In this document: one piece after another, positions 8,224-15,818 of the stretch
Layout: each line of letters begins with the position of its first letter
Position numbering within the stretch: position 1 is the first letter of the stretch
Assembly: GCA_022447625.1 (NCBI GenBank)
Contig: JAKVAX010000028.1
Coordinates: forward strand, 1 to 38,690
Source of the DNA: Flavobacteriales bacterium
Lineage (GTDB): Bacteria > Bacteroidota > Bacteroidia > Flavobacteriales_D > Sanyastnellaceae
DNA: 38,690 bases
Direction of reading: 5' to 3'
Notes under the pieces: model-generated
What the model was told of the DNA's origin: nothing
The model's input: only the letters and a program-made list of their open reading frames with translations
Databases searched by the model: none
Position numbers and translations under genes: made by a program

Positions 8224-9074
8224 TCTTTCAGTAATTCATGTAAGCTGTTTAGGTGTTGGCAATATTTGAGACCGAATCCACTAATCGCGTGGGCAGGGAA
8301 TGAAATCACATTTTGATCTTTTCCCGCTTTTGTTTTTTCCAATCCAGGTATTGCCAGCACACCATCAATTCCTCCCATAGCATGGAATCCATGCTCGAAC
8401 ATAATCAAGCATTCTGGGTCATATTCAACAAGTGCCTCCGGTGAAAGCGGCTTGAACCCATCAACTTCTTCAGCTACGTTTATACCGCCAGCTTCAACGA
8501 TCATATGTCCTACTGAGGTATTCCCTCCCCCTACAAGGAGATTTCCACCACCAGCAGCATAGACAAACAAACACTTGCGATCTGTAGCTCCGGGATTCTG
8601 CTCACAGCTAATCGCTGAAAGTAACTGAGGCTTCATCTCGGCATTTCCGAAGTAAGAGCAGATAGAATCAATGGCTGCTTTTGTGTGCTCAATTGACTCC
8701 GGTTTTTGGAACGTAACCACATCCACATTCGCTGATCTAATTTGATTTAGTAGCTCAGGCTTGAGCGCATCCGAACCAAAAACGACTGTAGGCTTAGCGT
8801 TCAGAATGGCTTCAATATTAAAGCTATGTCGGTCTCCAGCAAGTGGAATCATAGTAGCAGCTTCCGGTGTTACGGAAGTAACGTCTCGAAGCACAATGTG
8901 CTCATTCATTCCTAAGGCAAAAAGGATTTCGGTGGACGTTGGATTCAGCGTAACGATTGTATGCTTAATCTCTTCTTCTTGAACGTTCTTAGAATCGTCA
9001 GAAGAAGCAGGCTGCTGATCACACGAAGTGATCAGCAGCGCTGCGAACAAAAGTACAGTAAGAAGTCTGTTCAT
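8220..9074 (-). CDS. hmuT: Haem ABC transporter substrate-binding lipoprotein
   Basis: A 284-residue BtuF/HmuT-type binding protein. Lipobox ITSC gives Cys18, so in this diderm it is probably tethered to a membrane facing the periplasm. The domain begins TIVTLNPTSTEILFALG and contains the usual LAGDRHSFNIEAILNAKPT and FAYAAGGG-like segments of cluster A-II binding proteins. The lipobox codons lie inside a perfect 12-bp hairpin (9011-9039) that could affect early translation. The stop overlaps the permease start (ATGA), and the start follows ten bases after the T9SS HmuY-like gene. Confidence 0.88.
   Translation of the reverse strand: MNRLLTVLLFAALLITSCDQQPASSDDSKNVQEEEIKHTIVTLNPTSTEILFALGMNEHIVLRDVTSVTPEAATMIPLAGDRHSFNIEAILNAKPTVVFGSDALKPELLNQIRSANVDVVTFQKPESIEHTKAAIDSICSYFGNAEMKPQLLSAISCEQNPGATDRKCLFVYAAGGGNLLVGGGNTSVGHMIVEAGGINVAEEVDGFKPLSPEALVEYDPECLIMFEHGFHAMGGIDGVLAIPGLEKTKAGKDQNVISFPAHAISGFGLKYCQHLNSLHELLKE
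9011..9039 (-). repeat. Perfect 12-bp hairpin over the hmuT lipobox codons
   Basis: GCTGCTGATCAC (9011-9022) pairs exactly with GTGATCAGCAGC (9028-9039) around a five-base loop. On the coding strand it spans codons 12-23, encoding the lipobox and the first mature residues. It is a possible mRNA structure near the start of hmuT, where the operon passes from a secreted binding protein to the ABC genes. Confidence 0.75.
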
Positions 9075-9083
9075 GACGCGAGC

Positions 9084-10319
9084 TTACCGTATGATCAATG
9101 GGCGAACGTTTTCGCCGTCAACCGTGGAGATCTTCAAGATGTACGTTCCGGCATTGAGCGAAGCGTTGTTCAAATTAAGAGTCTGTACACCTGCTGATAA
9201 GTTGACATTCGTCGAATGTGCAATCTGTCCTGTTACATTGTAGATCTCTAGCGATGCTTGAGTAGCTTTAGTAGTTTCAATACGAACGTTTAGGTTACCT
9301 GAAACAGTTGGGTTTGGATAAACGACCATGTCCGTTACTCCGTTGATTTCCCCAACAGAAGATCCTGAAATGAGCTCAACGTTGTAAGCGATATCCCCTG
9401 TTCCTGTTCCTCCGAATGAAGTGAAGGTCACCTGGTAAACATCACCAGCTGCATTCTTCACGAAGTATGTGCGGTCTGCAACGATCTCCCATACGAATTC
9501 CATGTTGAGGTTTTTCCAATCGTTACCGACCAATCCAATATTGTCTGTGGTCCAAGTATAGTCTGTGTAAATTGCGTCATCTGGATTTACGCCATCTACA
9601 CGAATCAATTCAACTCCTGAATTGGCGAGGGTGCCTGTGGTTGCCCCAGGGCCAAAAGCGGTCATTCCGAAATAACGTGTAAATACCAAATCCCAAGAAC
9701 CTGAAGCAGGCTCTCTGTCAATGAGTTCGTTGGTGACTACATTGAAGTAAGCGAAGTTCCTGTCAGCATAGTCTCCCATTCCGAATGTGGTTTCTACTTC
9801 ATTGCTTCCATCAAGATCGGCAGTAGTGAATGTCCATGCTCCAGCGTCGAGTTTATCGATACGGAATTTCTTGAACGAATCTCCTGCTTGGATGATGTAC
9901 AAGGAGTCACCAACAACATCGTGAAGTGGATCTCCGGTATAGTAGCCCCAGCTGAAATCAGAAGGGTCACCGCTGTATGATTGGTTCAATGCTCCGTTAT
10001 CCCAGCTGTCTGTTAGATTGTGTAGCGCAGGCCAAGAAATAAAACCAGTGGTGTCAAGAGCGTCCCATGCGGAGATGTCTCCGTTATTGTAGTTCTTAAT
10101 CGTTGTTCCATGTCCGTCATTCACGCGGATGGCAACAGAGAATGGATTTCTGACATCGAAGGCAAGGTGCCAATCAGTGGCATCAACTGTAGAAACTTCT
10201 CCTGTTTCCATCGAAACGTAAACATCTGAAACGTATGAAGTACTCATGGAAATATTGACTTCCTGAGCGTTCAAGCTGATGGAAGAAATGAGTACAAGAA
10301 CAAGTAAAGTTCGGCGCAT
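9084..10319 (-). CDS. T9SS-exported HmuY-like protein
   Basis: First gene of the haem operon, 411 residues. The signal peptide ends near SISLNAQ (residues 13-19). The middle (about 100-310) is HmuY-like and clearly related to the lipoprotein encoded last in the operon; compare DLDGSNEVETTF and SWDLVFTRY with the corresponding segments there. The C-terminal 75 residues are a T9SS type A sorting domain: VVYPNPTVSGNL, then LEIYNVTGQ, ending GTYILKISTVDG and IIR. It should therefore be secreted or fixed at the cell surface, where it could capture haem as a haemophore. That role is inferred from family and position. Confidence 0.85.
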   Translation of the reverse strand: MRRTLLVLVLISSISLNAQEVNISMSTSYVSDVYVSMETGEVSTVDATDWHLAFDVRNPFSVAIRVNDGHGTTIKNYNNGDISAWDALDTTGFISWPALHNLTDSWDNGALNQSYSGDPSDFSWGYYTGDPLHDVVGDSLYIIQAGDSFKKFRIDKLDAGAWTFTTADLDGSNEVETTFGMGDYADRNFAYFNVVTNELIDREPASGSWDLVFTRYFGMTAFGPGATTGTLANSGVELIRVDGVNPDDAIYTDYTWTTDNIGLVGNDWKNLNMEFVWEIVADRTYFVKNAAGDVYQVTFTSFGGTGTGDIAYNVELISGSSVGEINGVTDMVVYPNPTVSGNLNVRIETTKATQASLEIYNVTGQIAHSTNVNLSAGVQTLNLNNASLNAGTYILKISTVDGENVRPLIIR

Positions 10320-10349
10320 CTTTATTTAGATTGATTTTAAATAACGATG

Positions 10350-10424
10350 CAAATGTGAGGTAAGATGTCGACCTAGCTCCTACCTGATTTATGGTATTCG
10401 CCCGAATCATAAACAAAATACCAT
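10350..10424 (-). promoter_or_regulatory. Haem operon promoter/operator region
   Basis: An 8-bp inverted repeat ATGGTATT (10391-10398) / AATACCAT (10417-10424) flanks an inner ATTCG-cc-CGAAT palindrome (10396-10407). About 35 bases closer to the gene, the minus strand reads CACATTTG (10350-10357), one mismatch from the Bacteroidota -7 TAnnTTTG. I see no good TTG -33 element. The dyads are candidate operators for an iron- or haem-responsive regulator; they do not resemble a classical Fur box. Confidence 0.4.
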
Positions 10425-10485
10425 GAATCTGGTATAGAGCATTGTGATGGTTAAGAGGTTGTAATACAGTGTTTAAGGTGTGGGT

Positions 10486-11259
10486 TTACACCGTTTGGGA
10501 AGCAAGTCGCTCACGGTCCTGTTCCCAAAGCATCTTTTCTAGTCCTGAAAGTTTGGATACTACCATACCTGCAAGAATGCATCCAAAAACCCCATGAATT
10601 GTTGCTGACAAAATGCTAAGCATAGACATGGTTTTGAGTCTTTGATACAGGACGTGGTCATTCAGAAATGAGGAGGTATAAATTGATGGGGCTCCAAGGA
10701 CTGAGTAGATGCCATAAGCGAGAGCGATAGTTAGCAATATAAAGCCACCAATATATGCCACCCACCACAGGGTTATCACCGCGTCAGATTCTCTTAGACG
10801 TTCATTGATATTTAGGTTATCCTGAGTCTCTTTCCAGATTCTCCTCATCAATAAATAGGGAATAAAGAGGTTGAGTATAGGAACAAACCATGACCATGCA
10901 CAGGCAGCATTCGTATACGGGAGTGTAGATTGTGCGACTTGTTCAATGTTGTAATAAGCTCGTCTCATCCACATAATCCAGAATACGATGAGTAGAATTG
11001 ATGCGATCATTGACAAAGGACTTGTCACAAATGATAGAGCATTCCATAATTCAGCGTTGCTGCTCTGAGTGTATCGTAGAGTGTATTCATTAAGGTTCTC
11101 AGATTCTGAAAGGGCGATGAACTCAGCTATTGATGGTAAGAGTGCAAGAAACTGCAACACACCGTATATGTACAAAACCACCATAACCGATTTCGCACGC
11201 TGGGCGTTATTCCAAAGGCTTTTGCCTCGGAACCCATCGTCAATGATTTCTAAACTCAC
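10486..11259 (-). CDS. DUF4328 multipass membrane protein
   Basis: A 257-residue membrane protein of the DUF4328 family, function unknown. The N-terminal KSLWNNAQRAKSVMVVLYIYG is typical. About five hydrophobic segments are visible, near residues 24-50, 75-100, 115-135, 160-185 and 210-235, with the family's WMRRAYYN and WSWFVPILNLFIPY segments. Translation starts at a GTG (11257-11259) that overlaps the stop of the upstream hydrolase gene (GTGA), so the two are coupled. The C-terminus is polar and basic. Confidence 0.8.
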   Translation of the reverse strand: MSLEIIDDGFRGKSLWNNAQRAKSVMVVLYIYGVLQFLALLPSIAEFIALSESENLNEYTLRYTQSSNAELWNALSFVTSPLSMIASILLIVFWIMWMRRAYYNIEQVAQSTLPYTNAACAWSWFVPILNLFIPYLLMRRIWKETQDNLNINERLRESDAVITLWWVAYIGGFILLTIALAYGIYSVLGAPSIYTSSFLNDHVLYQRLKTMSMLSILSATIHGVFGCILAGMVVSKLSGLEKMLWEQDRERLASQTV

Positions 11260-12506
11260 TGAATAATCACCTTGCGATGGATTGCTTGGTCATTAGCAAC
11301 AACGACAAATGTGTAGGTTCCTGATGGAAGGCCGCTCAGTTCTTTTGTGAGAATCGCGCGATCAATGCGCTGCTCTTCAACTAACTGACCAAGGTTGTTG
11401 TAAATCTGAAGGTTCTTCCCTTCCAAGCCTGGTACTTCGATGTTGACGATGTCATTCGCTGGATTCGGGAATACTCGGAATGAGTATTGGTTGGTAATCT
11501 CTTCCACATTCACACCACTAGTTAGTTCACGGTATTCGCAGTTCAATTCAAATTGAGGACAAGCTAAATGGCCTAAGAAGCTAGCTGCGAATGAGCGTGT
11601 TGTGTCATAGTAGGCTTCGTTTTCTACATGCGGCACGTGTCCTTGACCTTCATAGATTTCAAAACAGTGGAGGAGTCCTTTTTCTTCTGCTGCTTCATGG
11701 ATAGACGAACTTCCATCTACTTCTACTACGTCGATGGCTCCGAATAGCTGAAGTACATCGCTTCCAAATGGCACAACGGTATCACCCGTTCCATGAAGAC
11801 TCAATACTGGAACATCATTCTCGTTTATGTATGCAGTGTCGGCCAACGCTCCAGCGATATTCACAATGCCATGAATTTCAGAAGAGTATCCTTCGGTTCC
11901 ACTTTCTCCTTCAACACCTCCGCCTAGTCCAGGCAATGTCTGATCCACAACTGCTGGGATTTCAGAAACATCATCTAGGTAAGCGTTATGAAGAGCCACG
12001 AATCCTCCGGCACTCACACCTAACATGTAAATGCGGTCTGGATCGATACCATATTGATTTCCATTTTCCGCAACGTCTTTGCGGAAGTAACGAACGGCTG
12101 CTTTGCCATCGTGGAAACCACGAACTACAGCACTCGTTGCACTGATTTCAATGTCTTGAAGCAAGCTGATGCCCAAACGGTAGTTAATCGAGGCAACTAC
12201 GTAGCCCATCTTCGTCAGGTCTTCACTGATTGGAACAACATCTACTTCGTCTTTACTACCAGCAATAAAAGATCCACCGTGCACCACGATAACGAGAGGG
12301 CGAAGCGCTTCTGTATCACCGTTTGGAGTGTACACATCCAATAGAAGTTCTTGGCTAATGCCGGTACTATTGATGTTTTCACCATAGACGATGTCTTCTA
12401 CTTCTGTAAATTCTTCAAATACAAAGTTGAAGTAACGATCTCCGTCACATTGTCCGTAAGTCAAGGCTGGCGCAATGAATAGCGCAAAAAGGAATAGTTT
12501 TCTCAT
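11256..12506 (-). CDS. Secreted alpha/beta hydrolase with T9SS sorting domain
   Basis: A 416-residue exported esterase/lipase-like hydrolase. I chose ATG 12506, which gives the signal peptide MRKLFLFALFIAPALTYGQ; the longer frame to 12569 adds a tail unlike a leader. Catalytic features are the oxyanion segment VVHGGSFIAG, nucleophile elbow GVSAGG, an acid in GTGDTVVPFGS and a late histidine in YEGQGHVPHVE. The order matches carboxylesterase/BD-FAE-like enzymes. Residues from about 345 form a T9SS sorting domain (RVFPNPANDIVNIE, ending TYTFVVVANDQ and KVIIQ). The enzyme should act outside the cell; the substrate cannot be read. It is the first gene of a two-gene unit with the DUF4328 protein. 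Confidence 0.88.
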   Translation of the reverse strand: MRKLFLFALFIAPALTYGQCDGDRYFNFVFEEFTEVEDIVYGENINSTGISQELLLDVYTPNGDTEALRPLVIVVHGGSFIAGSKDEVDVVPISEDLTKMGYVVASINYRLGISLLQDIEISATSAVVRGFHDGKAAVRYFRKDVAENGNQYGIDPDRIYMLGVSAGGFVALHNAYLDDVSEIPAVVDQTLPGLGGGVEGESGTEGYSSEIHGIVNIAGALADTAYINENDVPVLSLHGTGDTVVPFGSDVLQLFGAIDVVEVDGSSSIHEAAEEKGLLHCFEIYEGQGHVPHVENEAYYDTTRSFAASFLGHLACPQFELNCEYRELTSGVNVEEITNQYSFRVFPNPANDIVNIEVPGLEGKNLQIYNNLGQLVEEQRIDRAILTKELSGLPSGTYTFVVVANDQAIHRKVIIQ

Positions 12507-12604
12507 GATTGTATTCTCGTGAGGTGGTAAGATACAACTTCGAACATTAACACGCTCGACTTGTTCCACTGACGCAAGTCAACTCATGGCAAGTCCATTT
12601 TGAG

Positions 12605-12612
12605 TAAGTTTG
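12605..12612 (+). promoter_or_regulatory. -7 element for the flavoprotein-ferredoxin pair
   Basis: TAAGTTTG is an exact match to TAnnTTTG and ends 16 bases before the ATG at 12629, predicting a leader of about ten bases. No TTG -33 element is seen at the usual distance. Confidence 0.45.
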
Positions 12613-12628
12613 CCCAAATTTTGAGAGA

Positions 12629-13633
12629 ATGATCGAAACAGATATCCTGATCATTGGTGCAGGACCAGTTGGACTGTTCACAGTGTTCGAAGCGGGATTG
12701 CTGAAATTGCGTTGTCATTTGATTGATGCACTGCCACAACCCGGTGGACAATGTGCTGAGATCTATCCGAAGAAACCTATCTACGATATTCCTGCGTTCC
12801 CGGAAGTATTGGCCGGCGACCTTGTAGATAACCTCATGAGACAAATTGAACCGTTCAAGCCAGGGTTTACCCTCGGAGAGCGTGCGGATCAAATTGAAGA
12901 AACAGAGGATGGCCACTTCATTGTGACAACGAATCGTGGAACAGTTCACAAGGCCCCTGTAATTGCTATTGCAGCAAGACTTGGAAGCTTTGAGCCACGT
13001 AAACCACCTGTTCCAAACCTCGCTGATTTCGAGGATAAAGGAGTAGAGTACATCATCAAGGATCCTAACTTCTATAAAGGTAAGAAGGTGGTGATCTCTG
13101 GGGGTGGAGATTCAGCTCTTGACTGGACGATCTTCTTAGCTGAAGGTGTTGCATCTGAAGTAACGATGATTCACCGACGCAACTCATTCCGTGGACACCC
13201 TGATAGCGTTCAGAAAGTTCTTGATATGGCTGGTGCTGGCAAGATCAATCTGATGACTGAAGCAGAGGTAGTTGGTATCGATGGAGACGTTCACGTGGAA
13301 GGTGTAGTTGTGAAGACGAAAGAAGGTGAGAAGAAGATTAGCACTGATCACTGGGTTCCGTTGTTCGGGCTATCGCCGAAACTAGGACCGATTGCCGACT
13401 GGAAGTTGAACATATCTAAAAATGCCATCGAGGTGAATACCTTCGATTATAGCACGAATGTTCCTGGCATTTATGCGATCGGTGACATCAATACCTACCC
13501 TGGTAAGTTGAAGTTGATCCTTTGTGGTTTTCACGAGGCGACGTTGATGGTACAGTCTGCATTTAAGCGCATTTACCCAGATAAGAACTACGTGCTCAAG
13601 TATACCACCGTAAACGGTGTTAACGGATTCTAG
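12629..13633 (+). CDS. Ferredoxin-NADP reductase-like flavoprotein (TrxB fold)
   Basis: A 334-residue NAD(P)/FAD oxidoreductase of the thioredoxin-reductase-like ferredoxin-NADP reductase group (YumC type). FAD-binding GAGPVG is at 10-15, the NADPH-domain GGGDSA at 158-163, and HRRNSFR (from 182) supplies arginines for the NADPH phosphate. The FAD tail motif GIYAIGDINTYPGKLKLI is present. The CxxC redox pair of true thioredoxin reductases is absent, which separates the two. The next gene, two bases downstream, is a ferredoxin, strongly suggesting that this enzyme passes electrons between NADPH and that partner in the cytoplasm. Confidence 0.9.
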   Translation: MIETDILIIGAGPVGLFTVFEAGLLKLRCHLIDALPQPGGQCAEIYPKKPIYDIPAFPEVLAGDLVDNLMRQIEPFKPGFTLGERADQIEETEDGHFIVTTNRGTVHKAPVIAIAARLGSFEPRKPPVPNLADFEDKGVEYIIKDPNFYKGKKVVISGGGDSALDWTIFLAEGVASEVTMIHRRNSFRGHPDSVQKVLDMAGAGKINLMTEAEVVGIDGDVHVEGVVVKTKEGEKKISTDHWVPLFGLSPKLGPIADWKLNISKNAIEVNTFDYSTNVPGIYAIGDINTYPGKLKLILCGFHEATLMVQSAFKRIYPDKNYVLKYTTVNGVNGF

Positions 13634-13635
13634 AT

Positions 13636-13959
13636 ATGAGTATCATTAAAGTAACGATCGTCGATCGTGACGGCACATCTCATGAGCTAGAGGCCCCAAC
13701 AGACATGGGGATGAACATGATGGAGTTATGCAAAAGCTACGAACTTCCGGTAGAAGGAACATGCGGTGGAATGGCCATGTGTGCTTCTTGCCATATGTAC
13801 ATCCAGTCTGATCACGAACTCCCTGAAATGTCGGAAGATGAAGAATCCATGCTAGATTCAGCATTCTTCGTTGAAGATAATAGTCGCTTGGGATGTCAAA
13901 TCCATCTTGCAGATGATATGGATGGATTAACGGTGAAGTTGGCGGAAGTAGGAGACTAG
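13636..13959 (+). CDS. Adrenodoxin-type [2Fe-2S] ferredoxin
   Basis: A 107-residue electron carrier. The four cluster ligands follow the adrenodoxin pattern C-x5-C-x2-C...C: Cys43, Cys49, Cys52 and Cys87, in GTCGGMAMCASCH and RLGCQIHL. An acidic segment (LPEMSEDEE) between ligands 3 and 4 is a typical partner-docking surface. There is no signal peptide. Directly behind the reductase-like flavoprotein, it is probably its redox partner, delivering electrons to a monooxygenase or to Fe-S cluster assembly. The final acceptor is not encoded here. Confidence 0.93.
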   Translation: MSIIKVTIVDRDGTSHELEAPTDMGMNMMELCKSYELPVEGTCGGMAMCASCHMYIQSDHELPEMSEDEESMLDSAFFVEDNSRLGCQIHLADDMDGLTVKLAEVGD

Positions 13960-13975
13960 TCTACTAGGCGTTAAT

Positions 13976-14725
13976 CTAGAGGAGGATGCAGTTTTTCAGC
14001 TTTCCACTTGCCATGACATCATGAATTGATGGGAGACGGCGTGCTTGGTCGAGCAGATCTAAGTGCCCGTGATGGTGGCAATCTGTGGAAATGAAGTCAA
14101 CGAGGTTTTCTTTGACCAACCATTCAGCGGCTTTTTGGACTCCTGGGGAGTAGGTGCCTGTGAATGAACCAATGTTCACTTGGAGCAAGATGTCGCGGTC
14201 TGCGAGGTCTCTAATCTTCTGTGGCTCTTTATGCCAGTATGGGTAACGTTCTGGGTGAGCGAGGATAGGTCGGTAGCCTGCCATTTGAAGCTTGAAGAGG
14301 GTGCTTTTGAGCATGTCTGGTTCAGCCATGAATGGGAGCTCAAAAAGGACATTTTTATTCCCAAAAGTCAAGACATCTTCAGCTTCGATAAGTTTGTCGA
14401 AATGCTCATCGAGATAGTATTCCGCAGCCGCGTCAAGTTCAAGGTTGATTCCTGCTTTAGCAGCATGTTCTTTCACACGCTCTATTCCGCTGCGAATGAT
14501 GGCGCTGGTGTTGCGGTAGTAATCACTCATGATATGCGGAGTAGTGATGACCTTCTTGTACCCCGCTTTTTCAAATCGACGAAGTAAGTCGAGAGTAGTA
14601 CGCATGTCAGGTGACCCATCATCAATACCAGGGATGAGGTGTGAGTGCATATCTACCTTGAGCGGGGAAAGATCGATCGGCTCCAGCACTTTGTTCTTCC
14701 GGAATAGTTTCGTGAAGATCGACAT
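13976..14725 (-). CDS. CpsB/YwqE-type tyrosine phosphatase (PHP fold)
   Basis: A 249-residue PHP-domain metal-dependent phosphatase of the CpsB/CapC/YwqE group. Metal-binding motifs are DMHSHLIPGIDDG (about 25-37), ITTPHIM, ELPFM, PILAHPERYPY and ISTDCHHHG. Family members dephosphorylate the tyrosine kinase that controls capsule or exopolysaccharide export, so it probably regulates the products of the same operon. It is the last gene of the nucleotide-sugar cluster, 19 bases after the RmlB-type gene. A -7-like element sits four bases before its ATG, so it may also have its own transcript. Confidence 0.9.
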   Translation of the reverse strand: MSIFTKLFRKNKVLEPIDLSPLKVDMHSHLIPGIDDGSPDMRTTLDLLRRFEKAGYKKVITTPHIMSDYYRNTSAIIRSGIERVKEHAAKAGINLELDAAAEYYLDEHFDKLIEAEDVLTFGNKNVLFELPFMAEPDMLKSTLFKLQMAGYRPILAHPERYPYWHKEPQKIRDLADRDILLQVNIGSFTGTYSPGVQKAAEWLVKENLVDFISTDCHHHGHLDLLDQARRLPSIHDVMASGKLKNCILL

Positions 14726-14729
14726 GTTG

Positions 14730-14737
14730 TAAAGATA
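14730..14737 (-). promoter_or_regulatory. Possible internal -7 element before the CpsB-like gene
   Basis: The minus strand reads TATCTTTA, one mismatch from TAnnTTTG, with four bases to the ATG at 14725. This is the same geometry as the exact element before the Mrp gene. It would give a leaderless transcript for the phosphatase. Confidence 0.35.
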
Positions 14738-14744
14738 GCCTACT

Positions 14745-15806
14745 CTAGCGATTCAAGTAGTGACGCTCGTAGTATTCTTGATAAGATCCTGAAGTAACTT
14801 CCTCTAACCAAGCCTGGTTGTTGAGGTACCACTCTGCTGTTTTTCGCAACCCTTCTTCAAAAGTCAATGAAGGTCTCCAACCGAGTTCGGTGGCAAGCTT
14901 GGTGGCATCAATAGCGTAACGTAAATCGTGGCCGGCGCGGTCTTTCACAAAGGTGATCAACTGTTCCGCGCTAGCGTCAGGATGACCTAAAAGAGCGTCC
15001 ATTACCTTGCAGAGAAGCTTCACTAGGTCAATATTTCGCCATTCATTCTCACCGCCGATGCAGTAGGTTTCGCCTTCGATTCCCTTGTGGAAAATAACAT
15101 CAATGGCCGAAGCATGATCTTCAACGAAAAGCCAATCGCGAACGTTGATGCCTTCACCATAAACAGGAAGCGGTTTTTCTTGAATGATGTTGCGAATCAT
15201 CAATGGAATCAGCTTCTCAGGAAACTGATGGCTTCCGTAGTTATTCGAGCAATTCGAAATCACCACTGGCAAGCCGTAAGTGTGATGGTAGGCGCTTACA
15301 AGGTGGTCTGATGAAGCCTTTGAAGCCGAATAAGGGCTACGCGGATCGTATGCTGTAGTCTCAGTGAAGAAACCTTCAGCTCCCAATGATCCGAACACTT
15401 CATCGGTAGAAACGTGGTGGAATCGCTTGCCTTCGAAGTTGCCTTTCCAGTGCTGGCGACACGCATTCATCAATACTCCTGTACCGAGTACGTTGGTGCG
15501 AATGAAGGCCAAAGGATCTTCAATACTGCGGTCAACGTGACTTTCAGCAGCTAAATGGATGATGCCGTCAGGTGAATACTTATCAAAAGCCTCGTTGACA
15601 TCGGAAGGAGAGGTAATGTCTCCTTTGAAGAAGAAGTAATTCTCCTTCGATTCACTGTCGTGAAGGTTCGCAAGATTCCCCGCGTAGGTAAGCGCGTCAA
15701 AATTGACAAAACGCGTTTGCGGGTATTTGTTGACCATCAAACGCAGCAGATGGGACCCAATAAAGCCGGCGCCGCCGGTAATGAGGATCGTGCGTTCAAA
15801 AGTCAT
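14745..15806 (-). CDS. rfbB: dTDP-glucose 4,6-dehydratase
   Basis: A 353-residue extended short-chain dehydrogenase of the RmlB/RfbB type, converting dTDP-glucose to dTDP-4-keto-6-deoxyglucose. It has GGAGFIGSH for NAD binding (11-19), the STDEVFG catalytic segment (133-139) and Tyr159-x3-Lys163 in PYSASK. The family's HVDRSIEDP and NNYGSHQFPEKLIP segments are intact. No rfbA, rfbC or rfbD lies in the window, so the thymidylyltransferase and later steps must be encoded elsewhere. The product could lead to rhamnose or to an amino- or deoxy-sugar. It lies 12 bases after the UDP-HexNAc dehydrogenase gene. Confidence 0.93.
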   Translation of the reverse strand: MTFERTILITGGAGFIGSHLLRLMVNKYPQTRFVNFDALTYAGNLANLHDSESKENYFFFKGDITSPSDVNEAFDKYSPDGIIHLAAESHVDRSIEDPLAFIRTNVLGTGVLMNACRQHWKGNFEGKRFHHVSTDEVFGSLGAEGFFTETTAYDPRSPYSASKASSDHLVSAYHHTYGLPVVISNCSNNYGSHQFPEKLIPLMIRNIIQEKPLPVYGEGINVRDWLFVEDHASAIDVIFHKGIEGETYCIGGENEWRNIDLVKLLCKVMDALLGHPDASAEQLITFVKDRAGHDLRYAIDATKLATELGWRPSLTFEEGLRKTAEWYLNNQAWLEEVTSGSYQEYYERHYLNR

Positions 15807-15818
15807 ATGCTGTTCGAA

